Source of the DNA: Pseudocercospora fijiensis CIRAD86
Lineage: Eukaryota > Ascomycota > Dothideomycetes > Mycosphaerellales > Mycosphaerellaceae
Reading direction: 5' to 3'
DNA: 64,000 nt
Assembly (NCBI RefSeq): GCF_000340215.1
Contig: NW_006921537.1
Coordinates: 4,357,646-4,421,645, forward strand
The position numbers and the translations under genes were made by a program. The notes beneath the pieces were generated by a model. It ran no database searches and was not told the origin of the DNA. It was given only the letters and a program-made list of their open reading frames with translations. This document shows, piece by piece, positions 45,620 through 58,800 of the stretch (within the stretch, counting starts at the first letter, position 1; the number at the start of each line of letters is the position of its first letter).

Positions 45620-47958
45620 ATATATATACTAGGCGCTATACTAGGAAAGGTAATAACGAGACAATAGTCGAAATAGTCTAGTATATAAACGAGATTGCGA
45701 TAACGTCGAGAGGAGGTTTTATACTCGCCTTCGAGCCTATAGAGTACTAGACGACGATTAGGGCTAGATTTATCCTCTCCGAATCCTAGTAGTAGGAATT
45801 TATTATAGGGTACTACTACCTAGTCCTTACCTTTATAGAGTCTAAGTAGGAGGTTATTCGGAGATATAAGAATATCGAGTATTAACCTAGATATCTTCGA
45901 AAAGGCTAGCTAGGCGTATCTTTAGAAACCCGAGTATACCGAGCAGTTTAATTAATAGGTCTATAAGATATAGTTCCCTTTATACTTACGTTCGAAGGAG
46001 TATAAACTACGGAAGTACTCGATACGATAGGATAGTAAGGAGCGAACAGATATATTCTAGAAGTTCTTTATAGAGGGGGCATTATACCGTTATACGACTT
46101 CTCGACTTAAAGTTTAACTAGTTATTATCTATAACTTCTACGGTTTGATTTAAAAATACCCGAAACTAGGGGATAGGAGTTTATCGCCTACTAACTATCT
46201 CTATTCTAAACAGTATCGGGAATCTTAAAGAGAGATAAGAGTTAATATAGATATAGCGTTCTAGAAAGAGGTACGTCTTCTAAAATACTAGCTATAGCTG
46301 CTAGCTAAAGCTACCGGCTACTTTAATTAACCGTATAGATCTAGCTAATTATTATAGGCTATAGTAAAGGAAGCTTAAGGATTAAAGGCTACCGATTTCT
46401 CCCCCGAAGACTTTAAGTAACTAGTAAACGAAATGCTAGCTATAAACGGTCTTCCGGAAGACTTCTACGAAAGGGAGTCTATATAGAAGATATACCTATA
46501 TTTTATAAACTATCCTCCCTATTTCTCGGCGCGACAACCTAGCGTACTATATTCGAAAAGAACAAAAAGGCTATATTAGACGATATTCGGGAGATCCTCC
46601 GTAATACGCGCCGAGTAGCTATTGCTATCGATAGCTTATTAAGCCGGACTATAAGAGCCTCCTTCCTCTCGATTATACTATACTTTACTAATTCGGATTA
46701 GAAACTCTCGGAACTTATAATCGGATTCCCTAAAATTCTAGGTTCCTATACTAGTAAGGATATAGCGAAGCTTGTCTATACGGTAATAGATAGGGTTAGT
46801 ATAATAACGAAACTAATCTCGATTACTAGGGATAACGCTAGTAATAATCGAACATTATATAAGGCGTTATATATACAATTCACTTATATATATCTCTAAA
46901 ATTACTAATTATATCGATAGGGTCGAGTACGTAGAGGAGATTATAAGGTCTATAATCTAGCTTAATCTTCTAAATGTTAAGCTCGCTACGATTCCGGATA
47001 CGTACGATAATAAAGATAAAGAGGAGCCTAGTAATAGCCCTAGCCCTATTAAGTCGGAGCCGACGTCGTTACTAGTTATATCCTTATAGAAGTTTCCCTA
47101 CTTCGCTTATATAGTATAAATTGCAATCCGAGCCCTTTTTAAGACGCTTAAAATTGTACTATCGAACAACGACTAATAGAAGATCCTAGATAAGAATAAA
47201 GCAAAGTCTAAAGTCGAGAAATTCGTTATAGTAATAAGACGGGATAAGGTAGAGAGCCTCGCCCTCGTTTTATATAAGATATAACTTTTGTCCGTAGCCG
47301 GTATCTATAGCCGGCAACCTAGTATAGTTCTAACTCTTTTCCTCTAGCTTTGTTGTCTAGTACTATATACGAACTCGAGCTTATAGAGATATAACCAATT
47401 CGAGGCTATTTAAAAGAACCTAATCGAGCGCCCTAAAACCGATATCTAGAATATTATATAGAATAAGCGATAGCAAAAGCGGCCTCCTTAGCGCCTACTC
47501 CGTTTTACCTAAGACGTAAAGACCCGGTTCGATTCGACTTTATATATAGTTACGAGGGGATATACTTTACGTACTGCTTTCGAGATCTATTAGAATTCCG
47601 AGGGTATTAAGTAGCTCGGGCTTACCGCCGCCGAATAGCGCTAAGTAGAGTATCTCGTAGATATTAGTAAGTATTACGCGAAGGTTACTACTACGATTAG
47701 AAGAATCTAAGGACCGACGATCTATCTTGTCTTTACGTACTATAACTAGCTCTTTAACGAGCTCGACGAAACCGTAGCTAAGCTAGCTAAGAAGAGCGTT
47801 CTCTAGAAAGTAGCTATAACGAAAGCTATAGATACCTCCTATACTAAATTATATAAATATTATAGTACTACCTTTTAGTCGTTAGGGGGTATATATAGCG
47901 TTACGTACTTACTTAACCCGGTAGAAAAGGATATATACTAATAGAACCTAGAATAGAA
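45620..47958 (+). pseudogene. hAT transposase, N-terminal and catalytic part
   Basis: The RNase H-like core at about 46570-46880 reads RRVAIAIDS-LSRTIRASFL, then the LSELIIGFPKILGSY block and ISITRDNASNNRTLYKAL, the hAT DNAxNN motif carrying a catalytic Asp. Further on come KTRFDSTLYIVTRG (about 47518), LGLTAAE-R-VEYLVDIS (about 47615) and KLYKYYSTTFQSLGGIY (about 47847), all at positions usual for hAT proteins. Segments lie in different frames, so introns or indels intervene. No BED zinc finger could be made out at the N-terminus. hAT transposases excise and reinsert the element through hairpin intermediates. Confidence 0.78.
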
Positions 47959-48146
47959 TGTTACGATATAACACTATTGTATGTACGATAGCAGGCAGCG
48001 GTTACCATCGACCGCTGCGGTCGCTATTGCTACTAATAGTAGGACTATTATATAGATAGCTTGCCTCGCGGCACCTTAGAGAATACATTAACTTTTGTAC
48101 CGTACAACCGTTACGATACCTTCGTACTGTAACCGTGTGCCTAGCA
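47959..48146 (+). repeat. 5' LTR of element F
   Basis: 188 bp, TG...CA ends intact, aligned without gaps to 60947-61134. The internal AGGCAGCGGTTACCATCGAC pairs with AGGCAGCGGTCACTATCGAC in the 3' LTR, showing two RIP-type differences in opposite copies. Confidence 0.96.
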
Positions 48147-48630
48147 ACTTAGTAGCTTCGCTTAACACTTAGTTGGCTTCTATACCAACTACTAGTCCTC
48201 TACCTAAATCGACCCCGGTCGTTACAGCTACGACGAGAATCGACGCGATTAGCTACGGGTCCTACCGATCTTCCGCCGATTACTACGATTCAACTCCTAC
48301 CCGTTACGACGGTACCTATTCGATTTACTACCCTTCCGTACTATACCCTACCGACGCGCGAGCGCCTTATCGGCGATCCTATTAGTACCCCGAGGAGACA
48401 GTAGTAGTAGTTTCTACCTTTAGTAGCAATTACCTACTATACCTAGGTCTAGGGGCAGCCGCTTTCCCTAGGAGGACCTACCCGATAAGCTACGCTCCTC
48501 TACCTTTAGTCGGTTCTCCGTTATTGTCCTCCGTTTAGAGACTATCTCGCCTCTACCCTCTTACTAATAGTTTACCCGCTTACCGTAGCTCCTTCGGACT
48601 CGCTTCTAACTCCGGTAGAAGCCTCGAAAT
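48147..48630 (+). pseudogene. Leader/N-terminal gag region of element F
   Basis: A frame from 48173 (starting at a TTG, so not a genuine start) to about 48620 is rich in Ser, Tyr, Thr and Pro (SYGSYRSSADYYDS; YDGTYSIYYPS) and nearly free of stops. From about 48600 the +1 frame takes over and runs into gag-pol. It may be the Gag N-terminus separated by an indel, or a short independent ORF. Confidence 0.45.
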
Positions 48631-51600
48631 CAGCTAAGCTAGCGGTTTAACCGCTGCCCTAGTACTGCAATCTCGGATTGCCGGATATAGAGCCCTATAT
48701 CCTACGTATCTGTTCCTACATTTAGAACTACGTCGATTATAGCGAGAACTTCGCGACCTAACTTAGGGCAAAGTACGGCCGAATCGACTTGCTTGCCTTA
48801 TACGTTCTGTATTATTACCCGCTCGTAGGAAATCCGCCGCCTCTATAGGCTAAAATCGAGGAGCTCTACCTAGACGCCCTTAACGGTTACAACTTCCTAG
48901 GATAGTAGGTAGTAGATAAAGGAATCCTAACCAAATCGGTTAAAGAGCTTAAAGCCGCGCTCCTAACGGTACGCGATTTACGCTATTACCGTTAATTCTA
49001 CCCGGAGATCTATCTACTACCTATAGTAGAGTAGCGCCTACTAGCCCGACCGCCTTAAGTCCTACCGCGGCCTACGGTTTCGCCTATTACTACGGTAGAA
49101 ACAACCGTGCCGCCGGAATAGCGTCCTAGTTCGCCTAACAGCTCGCTTAAATCGGTTTTCTTACAGAGGCTACTTAAGCTACGGTACCCGGCGGACGAGA
49201 ATCCTTAGAAGCTAGGGGGGCCTCTACCTAAGACTTCCCCTAAGGAACCGTTAACTAGGCCTTCCGATCTGTCGACGTCGCCGTTCCGGGACATCGGTCG
49301 CGGCTAATTGCCTCTAATAAACGACGGCCTCGCCGACCCGTAGGCTAACGAGCCGCGTAGTCGTTTCTAATATTGTACCCCGGTAGACGCCTCGTAGACA
49401 ACCGAGGAGATCGATAGGGCGAATATCGCTATATAGTAAAACCGTTAGCATCGTAATTATCTTCGCGAATTAGCTAGACGGAGAGGAGTCTATCTTAACG
49501 AAGTCGTATTAGACTTTCTAATAGAACAGGCGATTTTACCGCTATCGGCTACGCGTAAGCCAAGTCCGCCCTAGCCGAACCCGGGTTAATACGATTACTA
49601 GTAGAGGGCAGACGTATATATAAATGCCCGTAGGTATAGCCGCTTGCGTCGGGGCGGGTTTGCGCTAGGCGATCCGCCTAGTAATCCGCCTAGTAATCCT
49701 CCTAGCAATCTACTCGGAAATCCTCCCGACGATCCTCTACTACCGCTACCTAGTAACTTCGATCCGGGTAATTCCTCTCGTAAGCCGACGTAGGGTTAGC
49801 CTTTGCCCTTTCCGCTATTAGACTTGCAGGGTCTGCTATAGGAAGGCAAGAAGCAACGCCGGAAACACCGTTAGTATAGGGATAATCCGAGTAAGGATAG
49901 ATCTTTATCTAATAGTAAGGATTCGGACGACTCCGATTAATCCTCGTCGGATAACGACAGCTCCTTAGATAGTAGTTATTATAGACACGCCCGCTGTCGT
50001 AGATACCGTTAGTATTATCGGGACTACGTCGCGGAAGCGCTAGTTTCTAAAGCGAGTTATATCTAGGGGCACTACGCCCGCCCCTAGCGGCTACAGTTCG
50101 ATCTAGCGTATCTTAGGTTCTTCGATCCTCTGCTTAGCGTTACGGATTACGGCGAGGGAGACTACGCCTTAGTCGGGAACAAGATAATATACCGTTCGGT
50201 ATATGCTTTTATCGAAGCGGCTAAGGATTATACTTATATCGTAGGGCGAGAGACAGTTCGTCTTAACCTCTCCCTTTGCTTTCGAGGGGTAGCGCTTAGT
50301 TAGTATTATAGTTACCTTTCTAGCCGCAACCGAGCAAAGCTCTGCGGCGGATACGGTCTAAAGCGCTAGGAACGTTGTCTTAGCAAGAAATAGAAGGTCC
50401 CTCCGATAAAGGCGATAAATCTCCTCGATAAGTAACGCTACGACCGGTAGGATATCGCTTTAGGGCGTTTAGTAACGGACTTTATTATTAAGACGGTACG
50501 ACTCGCTAAGGATACCGGCGTACGGAAATCGAACCGGCTCTTAGAAGCTTACCGTCGAATAGACCCGCGCCTCTAATTAAATATAGACGAGCTAAATCGT
50601 CGTATAAAGGTCGATAAGTAGGTTACGTACTACGAGAAGTAGGCATTAATCTAGGAGCATATACTTTCGTCCTCGTCTAATCGTCGCTAAGACGCTACGA
50701 CTAGGAACAATAGCCGCGCTAGTAAGGCTGCCTAGTAGAACCGATACGAAGGGAACGCCTCTTATACTTTAGCGAGCTTCGCTCTAGTAAGAGCATCCCC
50801 TAACTACCGGAACCGCGATACCGACCGACCGAACCTACTACGCCTTACTAACACCTATTAGCAGAATCGCCTACCTAACGCCCCTTAGCAGAATCGCCTG
50901 CCGCCGGCGGGAAATAGTAAAGGACCGTCGAAGGGTAGTAGCCCTACCTTCCTCCCGAGAGACCTAAAGCGAGTCGATTCGCGCCTATTTAATCGATAGA
51001 ATAGAAAGCGCAACAATCGAGCTCGTAAGCAGGCTAACTTTGCCGATAATAGTAAGAAAGCAGGCGATACCGTAAATAATGCTAACTAAGCCGACGACGT
51101 CTATCGGGAGGATAGTTAGGAGGATAATAGGAGAACCGACGCAGATAATTATAGCTATTTTAGTAACGCCGGAGAAGACGCCGACTACTTTACCGACCTA
51201 TACGACTCCGATCCGGGCTTAGAAGCTTACTTTGTAGGCGTAGGCGATCGCTCGCTATTAGCGTTAAACTCGGTACTATAGGCTAAAGCGTCCCTACTAG
51301 CGGCGATCTAACTATTTGCCTCTACGAAGCACGCTTACAAGGTCTATAGGCGGCGATTTAAGTTAGGCAACCTTCTATACTAGCATGTTCGTAAGGAGTA
51401 TATAGGGGCGACGACGCCTTCTACTATTATCGAACGCGTATCGGTAAACCCGGAAGTAATTTAGTCGAAGGCGCCTCCGTTAGCTTAGTAAGGTTACGCA
51501 TTCCGGAATTGGCAATATATAACTTTCCCTTTTCGGTTATTACTATCTAGTGCGTCTATATAGGTCTGCCTAGATACCGGCTATACGCTTACTATTACGG

Positions 51601-54600
51601 AAAAAGACTTCGTTTTAAGCTATTACCCGAACGTAGAGGTACGTAAGCTACGCGAACCGATCGAAATCGGCGGCATTGCCGGCGCGTATCGCTCTAGGGA
51701 ATACGTCGTATTAGATATGTTTGTCTTAGTAGCGAAGACGGACGGTATAGTCTCCCTAGTGCGAATAACTCGCGAGGTTTACCTAGTTCCTAAACTAAAG
51801 GCAAAAATCCTAGTCGGTATAGATACGATTGCCCTAGAGGGAATAAAGATCGATATTCCCGTACGGACGGTTACCGTAGCTAGTTAGGACAACGCCCGCT
51901 TTAAAGTAGCCGTTAAGCGTAAGAAAGGGAAGTCGGTCTAGCGCCCTGTAAGGCTAGCGGAGGACGTAACATTAGCGCCGCGTACGGTCGCCCTCGCTCT
52001 AGTTAAGTACGGCGGCGACCTCCCTAAGGGCCGGGATTTTATTCTTAACGCCGGTTTCTTAGTCTAGCTAACTAGCAATGTATAGGGATTGTCGTTACAA
52101 GCTCCGCCGTTAGTAACGGCGTATAATTAGGTCGTAGACGCTAATTTTTCTTATATATACATTCGTAACGATACGACGACTCTAGTAACGATTCGAGCCG
52201 GACAGCTGCTCGGTTTATTAAGTAATAGGACTATTACTAGGGCCTACTATATCGACGTAGCCGACTACGGACTAGCGGGATTGAGTCCTAGCGCTTTTAC
52301 GGCTACGCGGGATATGCTAAATGCATAGCGGGAATACCGGTACGCGTTAGGCGTAACGATCTACGGTAACGATAACTAGGTAGACTAAATCGCTATAGCG
52401 GTCGAGCGGTACCCGGAGCTTTTTACGGATCGCTAAACGGTAGTCGATATTCCCGAGCACGATTACATACCTATCCTAACCGTGCTAAATTACCTAGATC
52501 TGTTGCCGCCCCCCCGTATAATTAACCTAGGTAAGAGGGATCGTAAAGTAGTAGATAAGATATATAACGACCTATACCGCTAGGGGAAGATATAGTATAC
52601 AACCGAGCCTACGCCCTTCGGCTTTCTAGTATTTGTCGTATAGAAGCGCGTTACTAATAGTAAAGGTAGCATAATTAATAAGCCGCGGGCGGTAGTCGAT
52701 ATACGCGCCTTAAATAAGGTAACGATCCCCGATAGCTATTAGATACCGCTCTAGGCGGATCTCTTTGTATAGTTAGTAGGGTACTAGTATATTAGCACTA
52801 TAGACTGTCTAACCTTCTTCTACTAATAGGGCGTAAAGCCGGAGGATCGTTACAAATTAACGATTAATACTTATCGTAGCTAGGAATAGTACAAGGTCGC
52901 TATTATAGGATATTCGAACAGTGTCTAATTCGTATAGCGGAAGCTAGATTAGATCCTTCGCGACTATCGTAGCTTTGCGCGAGCTTATATCGACGATATC
53001 GTAGTGTTTTCGAAGACGTTGCCTAAGCATCTCGATTATCTAGAAGCGGTCTTCTAGAGGTTAGACGCCGTAAGGATTAGCATTAGTCCGAAGAAGACTT
53101 TCTTAGGCTTCCCCTCTGCGACCCTTTTAGGTTAGTACGTTAGCGGCCTCGGTCTAGCTACGAGTAAAGAGAAAATCGCAGCGATTACCTTACTTTAGTT
53201 CCTAGAGAACGTATAGAAGCTAGAGTATTATCTCGGTCTAACTAATTAGTTGCGGCAACATATCCTATACTACGTATAGATAGCGGCGCCTCTATAGGCG
53301 GAGAAGATACGCTTATTAAAAGGGGCGCTAGTTACCGGCAATAGTCGTCGCCGGCACGTCGCCGTTACGACGTTAGGTAAGAACGATTAGTACCGCGACG
53401 AGCTAGTAAAAGCGTTCCGCTTATTGCAATCGATGTTCTACGAGCCCTCCTTCCTATACTATTTCGACCCTAATCGTCGCTTATACGCTAATATAGATTC
53501 CTTTAAAGAGTTTAGCTATAGCGCGGTGCTCTACTATATCGATAGGGACCTAGACCCTATTCTATCTAAGGGAAAGGCGCAGTTGTTTCTTTATTACAAG
53601 GTTTAGCCTATTTTGTTCTTAAGCCGAGGCCTAACTTAGGTAGAGATACGATATTAGCCGATAGAGCTCGAATACTCGGGAATCGTATAGATAGTAAAAA
53701 AGGTAGGCTATTTAATACATGCTTTATCGAGGCCGACGACTATCTTTATAGACTACTATACCGCGGTCGGTCTTACTAACTCGGTATCGATAACTACGAC
53801 TACCGATATAGGCAAGTAGAACCTAAAATTAGTAAGGGCATCGATATTCCTTTCCTAATATCGAGTCGATATAGTTTACCGTCTAGGGCGGATACACCTA
53901 GTTCTAGACGCCCTTAGTCGACTTCTAGGGGATACGGAGTCGCCTAAGCTAACGCCGGACGAGGAGAACTTAGACCCGCTCTCTTACTATACCGACGCTA
54001 CGCCCTCTTCGGCCGATCTAGAGGAAGTAGCCTACTTCTATACGATATTAGTAGAGCTAGATCCGGATTTCCGACGTCGGTTAAACCGAGCGTACGATAA
54101 TAACGAACATTAGTCTAGGGTTTTGCGACTAGTTCGATAAGCGTAGGCGCGGAATACTTTAGAGCGTCTCTATTCGGAGAGAGCTAATATGCCTTTGGTA
54201 ACGAAAACGCTAGTTCGGTATAAGGGTAGCAAAAATCCGGACCTATTCGTAGGTAATAAGTTTAATAGTCCGCTAGGTATTCGATTCTTCGAGAGGGACG
54301 GCCTCTTATATTTCTATAACTAATCTTTAGGGTATAAGCGACTCTATATCCCTCGAGCCTTAATAGGCGAGATCTTCGAGTAGGCTTACGATAACCGTTG
54401 CTACTAAGGCTTTTAGCGCGTCTTCGACTGCATTTAAGCTTCCTTCTTTATATATCGACTCGCTCGCTACCTTCGCCTCTATTTAGATTATTGTTACTAG
54501 TGTCTCCTTTTGCGCACCCCTCGATACGCTCCTTACGGCGAACTTTACCCGATCTAGAATACGGAGGGCCTGTACTATACTATAACGATAGATCTCGTAA

Positions 54601-55835
54601 CCGCCTTGCCGGTTACGACCGATAGATTTAATACACTATATACGATTACTTATAAGACGTCTAAGCGGGTAGTAGTCGTCCTAGGCAAAGAGGACTAGAA
54701 GGCCTACGACTAGGGCATCGCTCTAATCGATAGGCTTTGCTTAATAGATATAAGTATGCCGGCAGTGCTTATCGCTAATCGTAATCCTCGCTAGCTAAGC
54801 GACTTCTTTAAGGGCGTTTTCTCGCGCCTACGTACGAAGCTAGCTACGTCTACGGCCTACTACCCTTAAACCGATAGTTAATCCGAGCGAACTAACTAAA
54901 CGGTCGAGACGGCGATTCGTTACTAGTTAGCGGATTATCCTAGCGAGGATTAGACGACGTTTATCCTATAGCTATAGGTTACGCTTAACAACTCCTATAA
55001 TGCGACTACCGGTTAGTCGCCGAACGAGGTTGCTACGGGCGTAAGGACGAATCTCGACTCGCTCGATGCACTATACGACTATCCGTATAATAGGGCGGTA
55101 GCGCGTAGCCGTATCTAGAAGGAAGTCTAGAATGCGATTGCTTAGGCGAACGTAAAAATAAAAGAACGGTATAATAGCAAGTATAAGCCCCTATTCCTTA
55201 AGCTAGGTAACCGTATTATACTTCGCCTACACCGTAGTTACGAAGTACTAGGTTAGTCGTATAAGTTTAGCTACTGTTTTAAAGGGCCTTTTACGGTTCT
55301 CGAGAAGGTCGGACGACTAGCCTACCGTCTCGAGTTGCCGCTATTAATACGTATCTATCCGGTAATATCGGTTTCGCAGTTAGAAAAAGCTCCTAAAGAT
55401 CTAGATCCTTTTAAGAGAACTGTTAATTACGAGCCCCCGCCCGTCGTAGCTAAGGATAGTCTAGGTTCTAGCGACGAGAGCGACTCTTACGAAATCGAGC
55501 GCTTTCTCGGGCGACGGACCGTCGTCCGAAGAGGCTAGCCTATTCTCTAATACCTAGTAAAGTAGAAAGGGTATAGGAGCGCCTATAATATATAGTATAA
55601 TATCGACGACTTAATAGGCGCGGACGATCTTCGTAAAATCTACGATAACGTATACCCTCTAGAGGAGGTACCGCTATCCCGTACCCTCCGTAGGGTAGTA
55701 AAGCGGACGAGAGCTCGCTAGCCTTTTTTAGAGGTTGCTAGCTCCGCCGACAAAGGCGAGGCCGGACAATCCCTCGCAGTTCGTCGCAAATCGATACGAC
55801 TCCGCGGCGCGACTCCTCCTTCGGAGTCGTAATCC
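48600..55835 (+). pseudogene. Gag-pol polyprotein of element F, single frame of about 2,400 codons
   Basis: One frame (codon starts divisible by three) reads through. Gag at 48663-51300 includes NPPSNPPSN repeats near 49680, a Ser/Asp block near 49920 and an Arg/Asn-rich region near 50980. Protease has CLDTGYTLTIT with DTG at 51573. RT runs about 52600-53140, with AVVDIRALNKVTIPDSY and an intact YIDD at 52986. RNase H and tether run 53430-53920. Integrase has DLV at 54591, IANRN at 54771 (second Asp to Asn by TpG to TpA) and SERTN-TVE with Glu at 54885, giving D-x61-N-x35-E. The chromodomain reads YLVK-KGYRSAYNI at 55551. Only RIP-type stops occur. It was the element's replication and integration machinery. 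Confidence 0.9.
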
Positions 55836-55889
55836 GCCTAGGCGTACCCTTATATCGTTATCGTAACTACGTTACTTAGGCAACCGTTA

Positions 55890-58800
55890 TACGTAGACGC
55901 AGGCTATCCCTTATTTAGTATCGATCTTTCCGGACGATAAGAGAGCTTTCTATTAATTACCGACGACGAATAGGAACGGCCCTCGAGCGCGATAACCGCG
56001 TCCGTCGCGGGGAACGTAAAGTAGTAGCTTTTTAGCAAAAATTTCTATAGCACCGATCGCGATATAAGCGCCTAAACGTTACATTATTCGAGGCGGAGTT
56101 ATAGCGCGCGTCTCGCCTATACCGTAAGGCCGATACGCTCGACCTCCTCTAAGGAGCGATAGCTAAGGAATATCGTAGAAGCGAGGATTAAGACCCTTAG
56201 GATACCGCGATAGGGAATAGTAAGATTAACGCTCCTCGTAGGGAACCGCTACTATTAGACGGTCTAGGATCGGCCGGACAGTCCTTATTTGTTACCGGCT
56301 CGACGCCTACGCCTAAGCTAGAGAGTAAGGCAAGCAATAAGGATATAGTATTAAATACTACGGTTAAGAATTACACGGCCGCGCCTAAGCTAGAGGACCT
56401 AACGGACGAGGCGAATACAGTATTAGATACTACGGTCGAGAGTCGTACGGCCGCGCCGGAGCTAGAGAATATAACGGACAAGGAGGATACGGTATTAGAT
56501 AAAACGGTCGAGAATCGTATAGCCGCGCCGGAGCCTAGGGCCGTAACGAGCAGAGAGGATACAGCCTTAGATATCCCGATCGAGATTCTTACGCTCGCGG
56601 CTAAGCTTAAGAATATAACGAACGGAAAGGATATAGCGCCTAGCGCTACGGTCGAGATACGTACGGCTACGCCTAAGCTAGAGGATATAGAGAACTCGAT
56701 AAAGGATTCGGTAGGTAGAGAAGATATAATAGCGGATTGGATCGGCAAGTATCGTAGAGAGATAGATAACGCTACGCTTAACCCGTAATAAACGCAACTA
56801 GAGGAATACGGTATTAACCTAGCGTAGACGTTAGAGGGCTTTGCGATCCTCGCTACGGTAGAAGGCAATCTTCGATAGACCTTTTATAAGGCGCTGTTGC
56901 TTATTTCTACTAACGGCAGTTTAAGCACCGGCGAGGTTTAGGCGGTATTAAGCTACGCTACTAAGAATAGATATATACGGCCTTTTCTAATGTTTACCGA
57001 GGACGGATTAGATATAGAATTGCACTACGTATTAACGGACTCCGGCCGATAACTGTTGCAGCGATACGTACCGTTATTCTTAGGCCGTAGTCGCATTAAC
57101 GATATGCTAATAGCGAGCTTAGCACCGTTACCCCCGGCTAATAATATAGACGGATCCGATTTCGACTTACTCGAGGTAATAGCTCGCCCGCAATCGTAAG
57201 AGACGCCGGGTAGCGAGTTTAGTACTATATAGCGTTAGACTATTACTAGCCTATCGATAGTGCTTCCGAATCTAGACTGTCCGCTCTCTAATATTAGACG
57301 ATTTTCCTTTCTAAAATATTACGCACTAGCGGTTATCGTAGCAGTTAATCTAGATTACGTTTTCGATAGGAAGTCGTTTATATAGGCGGTTACGGCGCTT
57401 ACTACGAAGAAGAAATAGTTAGCGGAGCTAGCGAAGGCGTTGCTAGGCGAGGGCCGATAGACGGGCCGAGCGCTCTATAAGGCTATAGCCGACTACTTTA
57501 TCGATAACGACGACCCTCCGCCGTACTATTTAGGTAAATAGGAGTTTGTTTAGAAGGGTAAAGCGTTATAGGTCGAGATCCTAGAGGCCGAGAAGCTGTA
57601 GGACATCGTACCGGGCTTCTTTGCCCTTTACCGAGACGCCGCTACCTACGCGTCTAGTAGCCCGGCTAACGGTACGGAAAGCGGCCCGATTAATCCCGTT
57701 AGCGCGTAGCCTCTTAATACGCCTTCGGCTTCAGAATCGGCACTACTATTAATAATACCCGCAAATCGACCGGCTTTACTAGAATTACTATCTCCGCTAG
57801 CGCGTACACTTCCTAATTTACCGCTACTATAGGTAACCGCCTCCCTAACGCAGGCGCCGAGTAACGGCTCGCTATAAGCGCCCGTACTAGCTCCTCCTAA
57901 GCTCCTAGCTACTCCGATCGAGTCGGTTTTTAAGGAACCTCCGGTCCTATCCCCTAAAGAACTTAAGTTCGAGTAGCAGCGGCTTCGAGGCTAGCGCGCG
58001 CGCTAGACTTTAATTAATAAGCGTCTCCTTCGCGCTAACGAGACGCCCGAACAAGCTACAATCCGGTAGTGCGTAGAGTACGAGGACTATAATAAGAAAG
58101 TCGATGCGCTAATCGCCGCCAATCCTATAAAGTATAATAAGAATAGAGACGCACGCTTTGTCTAGGCCGCGAAGCTCGTACGCAACGCTTACGCTAAGGA
58201 CGCTAACGGTTAGCTGCCTAATCTTTTTCGCCTACGTCCGCGTAAGCGAATAGTCGAACACTATTTAGTAAGGCTTTAGTATTACCTATATTATCTGCAC
58301 CTTATAGCTAGCGATCGGCGCTTCTAGATTCTACGCGAATTGCATTAGTATATAGGCAAGCTAGTTACCGATTTTGAAAACCTACTCTTTACGTAACCGT
58401 ACTCCTTCCGAATCGTAAACAACGATCTCGCCCGTAAATACTCTATCTTTAGGACCGACCTCTACTCGGACGGTTACGATACGTAGTAGGAGATTTACGC
58501 GATTCGCTTTAGCGAGTACGTAGCGCTTATAACGGCGGGCGAATTAAAGGAGCTTCCTAACCTAGCTAACCTCGATACGAATTTTCTGCTAACTATTACT
58601 TTCTACTACGCGAAGTTGTAGCACCGACTCCTAGCAAACATTACCCGCTTACGCGAGAACTTCCTTAGCTTAAGCACCTATACCGGCGACCTACGATTCT
58701 AGCTAGTACCGTCTCTAATCCGCAATAGAGCCGTCGGTCTTATAGTACGCGCTATCTTATACTTCCTATAGACGGTCGACCTCGTATAAGAGTAGTTCTA

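Noticed and set aside
48173..48385. Independent small gene starting at 48173
   Set aside because: The start is TTG, not ATG, and the frame lies in the leader/gag N-terminal region of element F.
54398..54625. 75-codon plus-strand open frame
   Set aside because: Out-of-frame shadow of the integrase domain of element F.
56371..56868. 165-codon minus-strand open frame
   Set aside because: Antisense to ORF3 of element F. It is open because stop codons are rare on the complement of this repeat-containing stretch; the plus frame is coherent over 5 kb.
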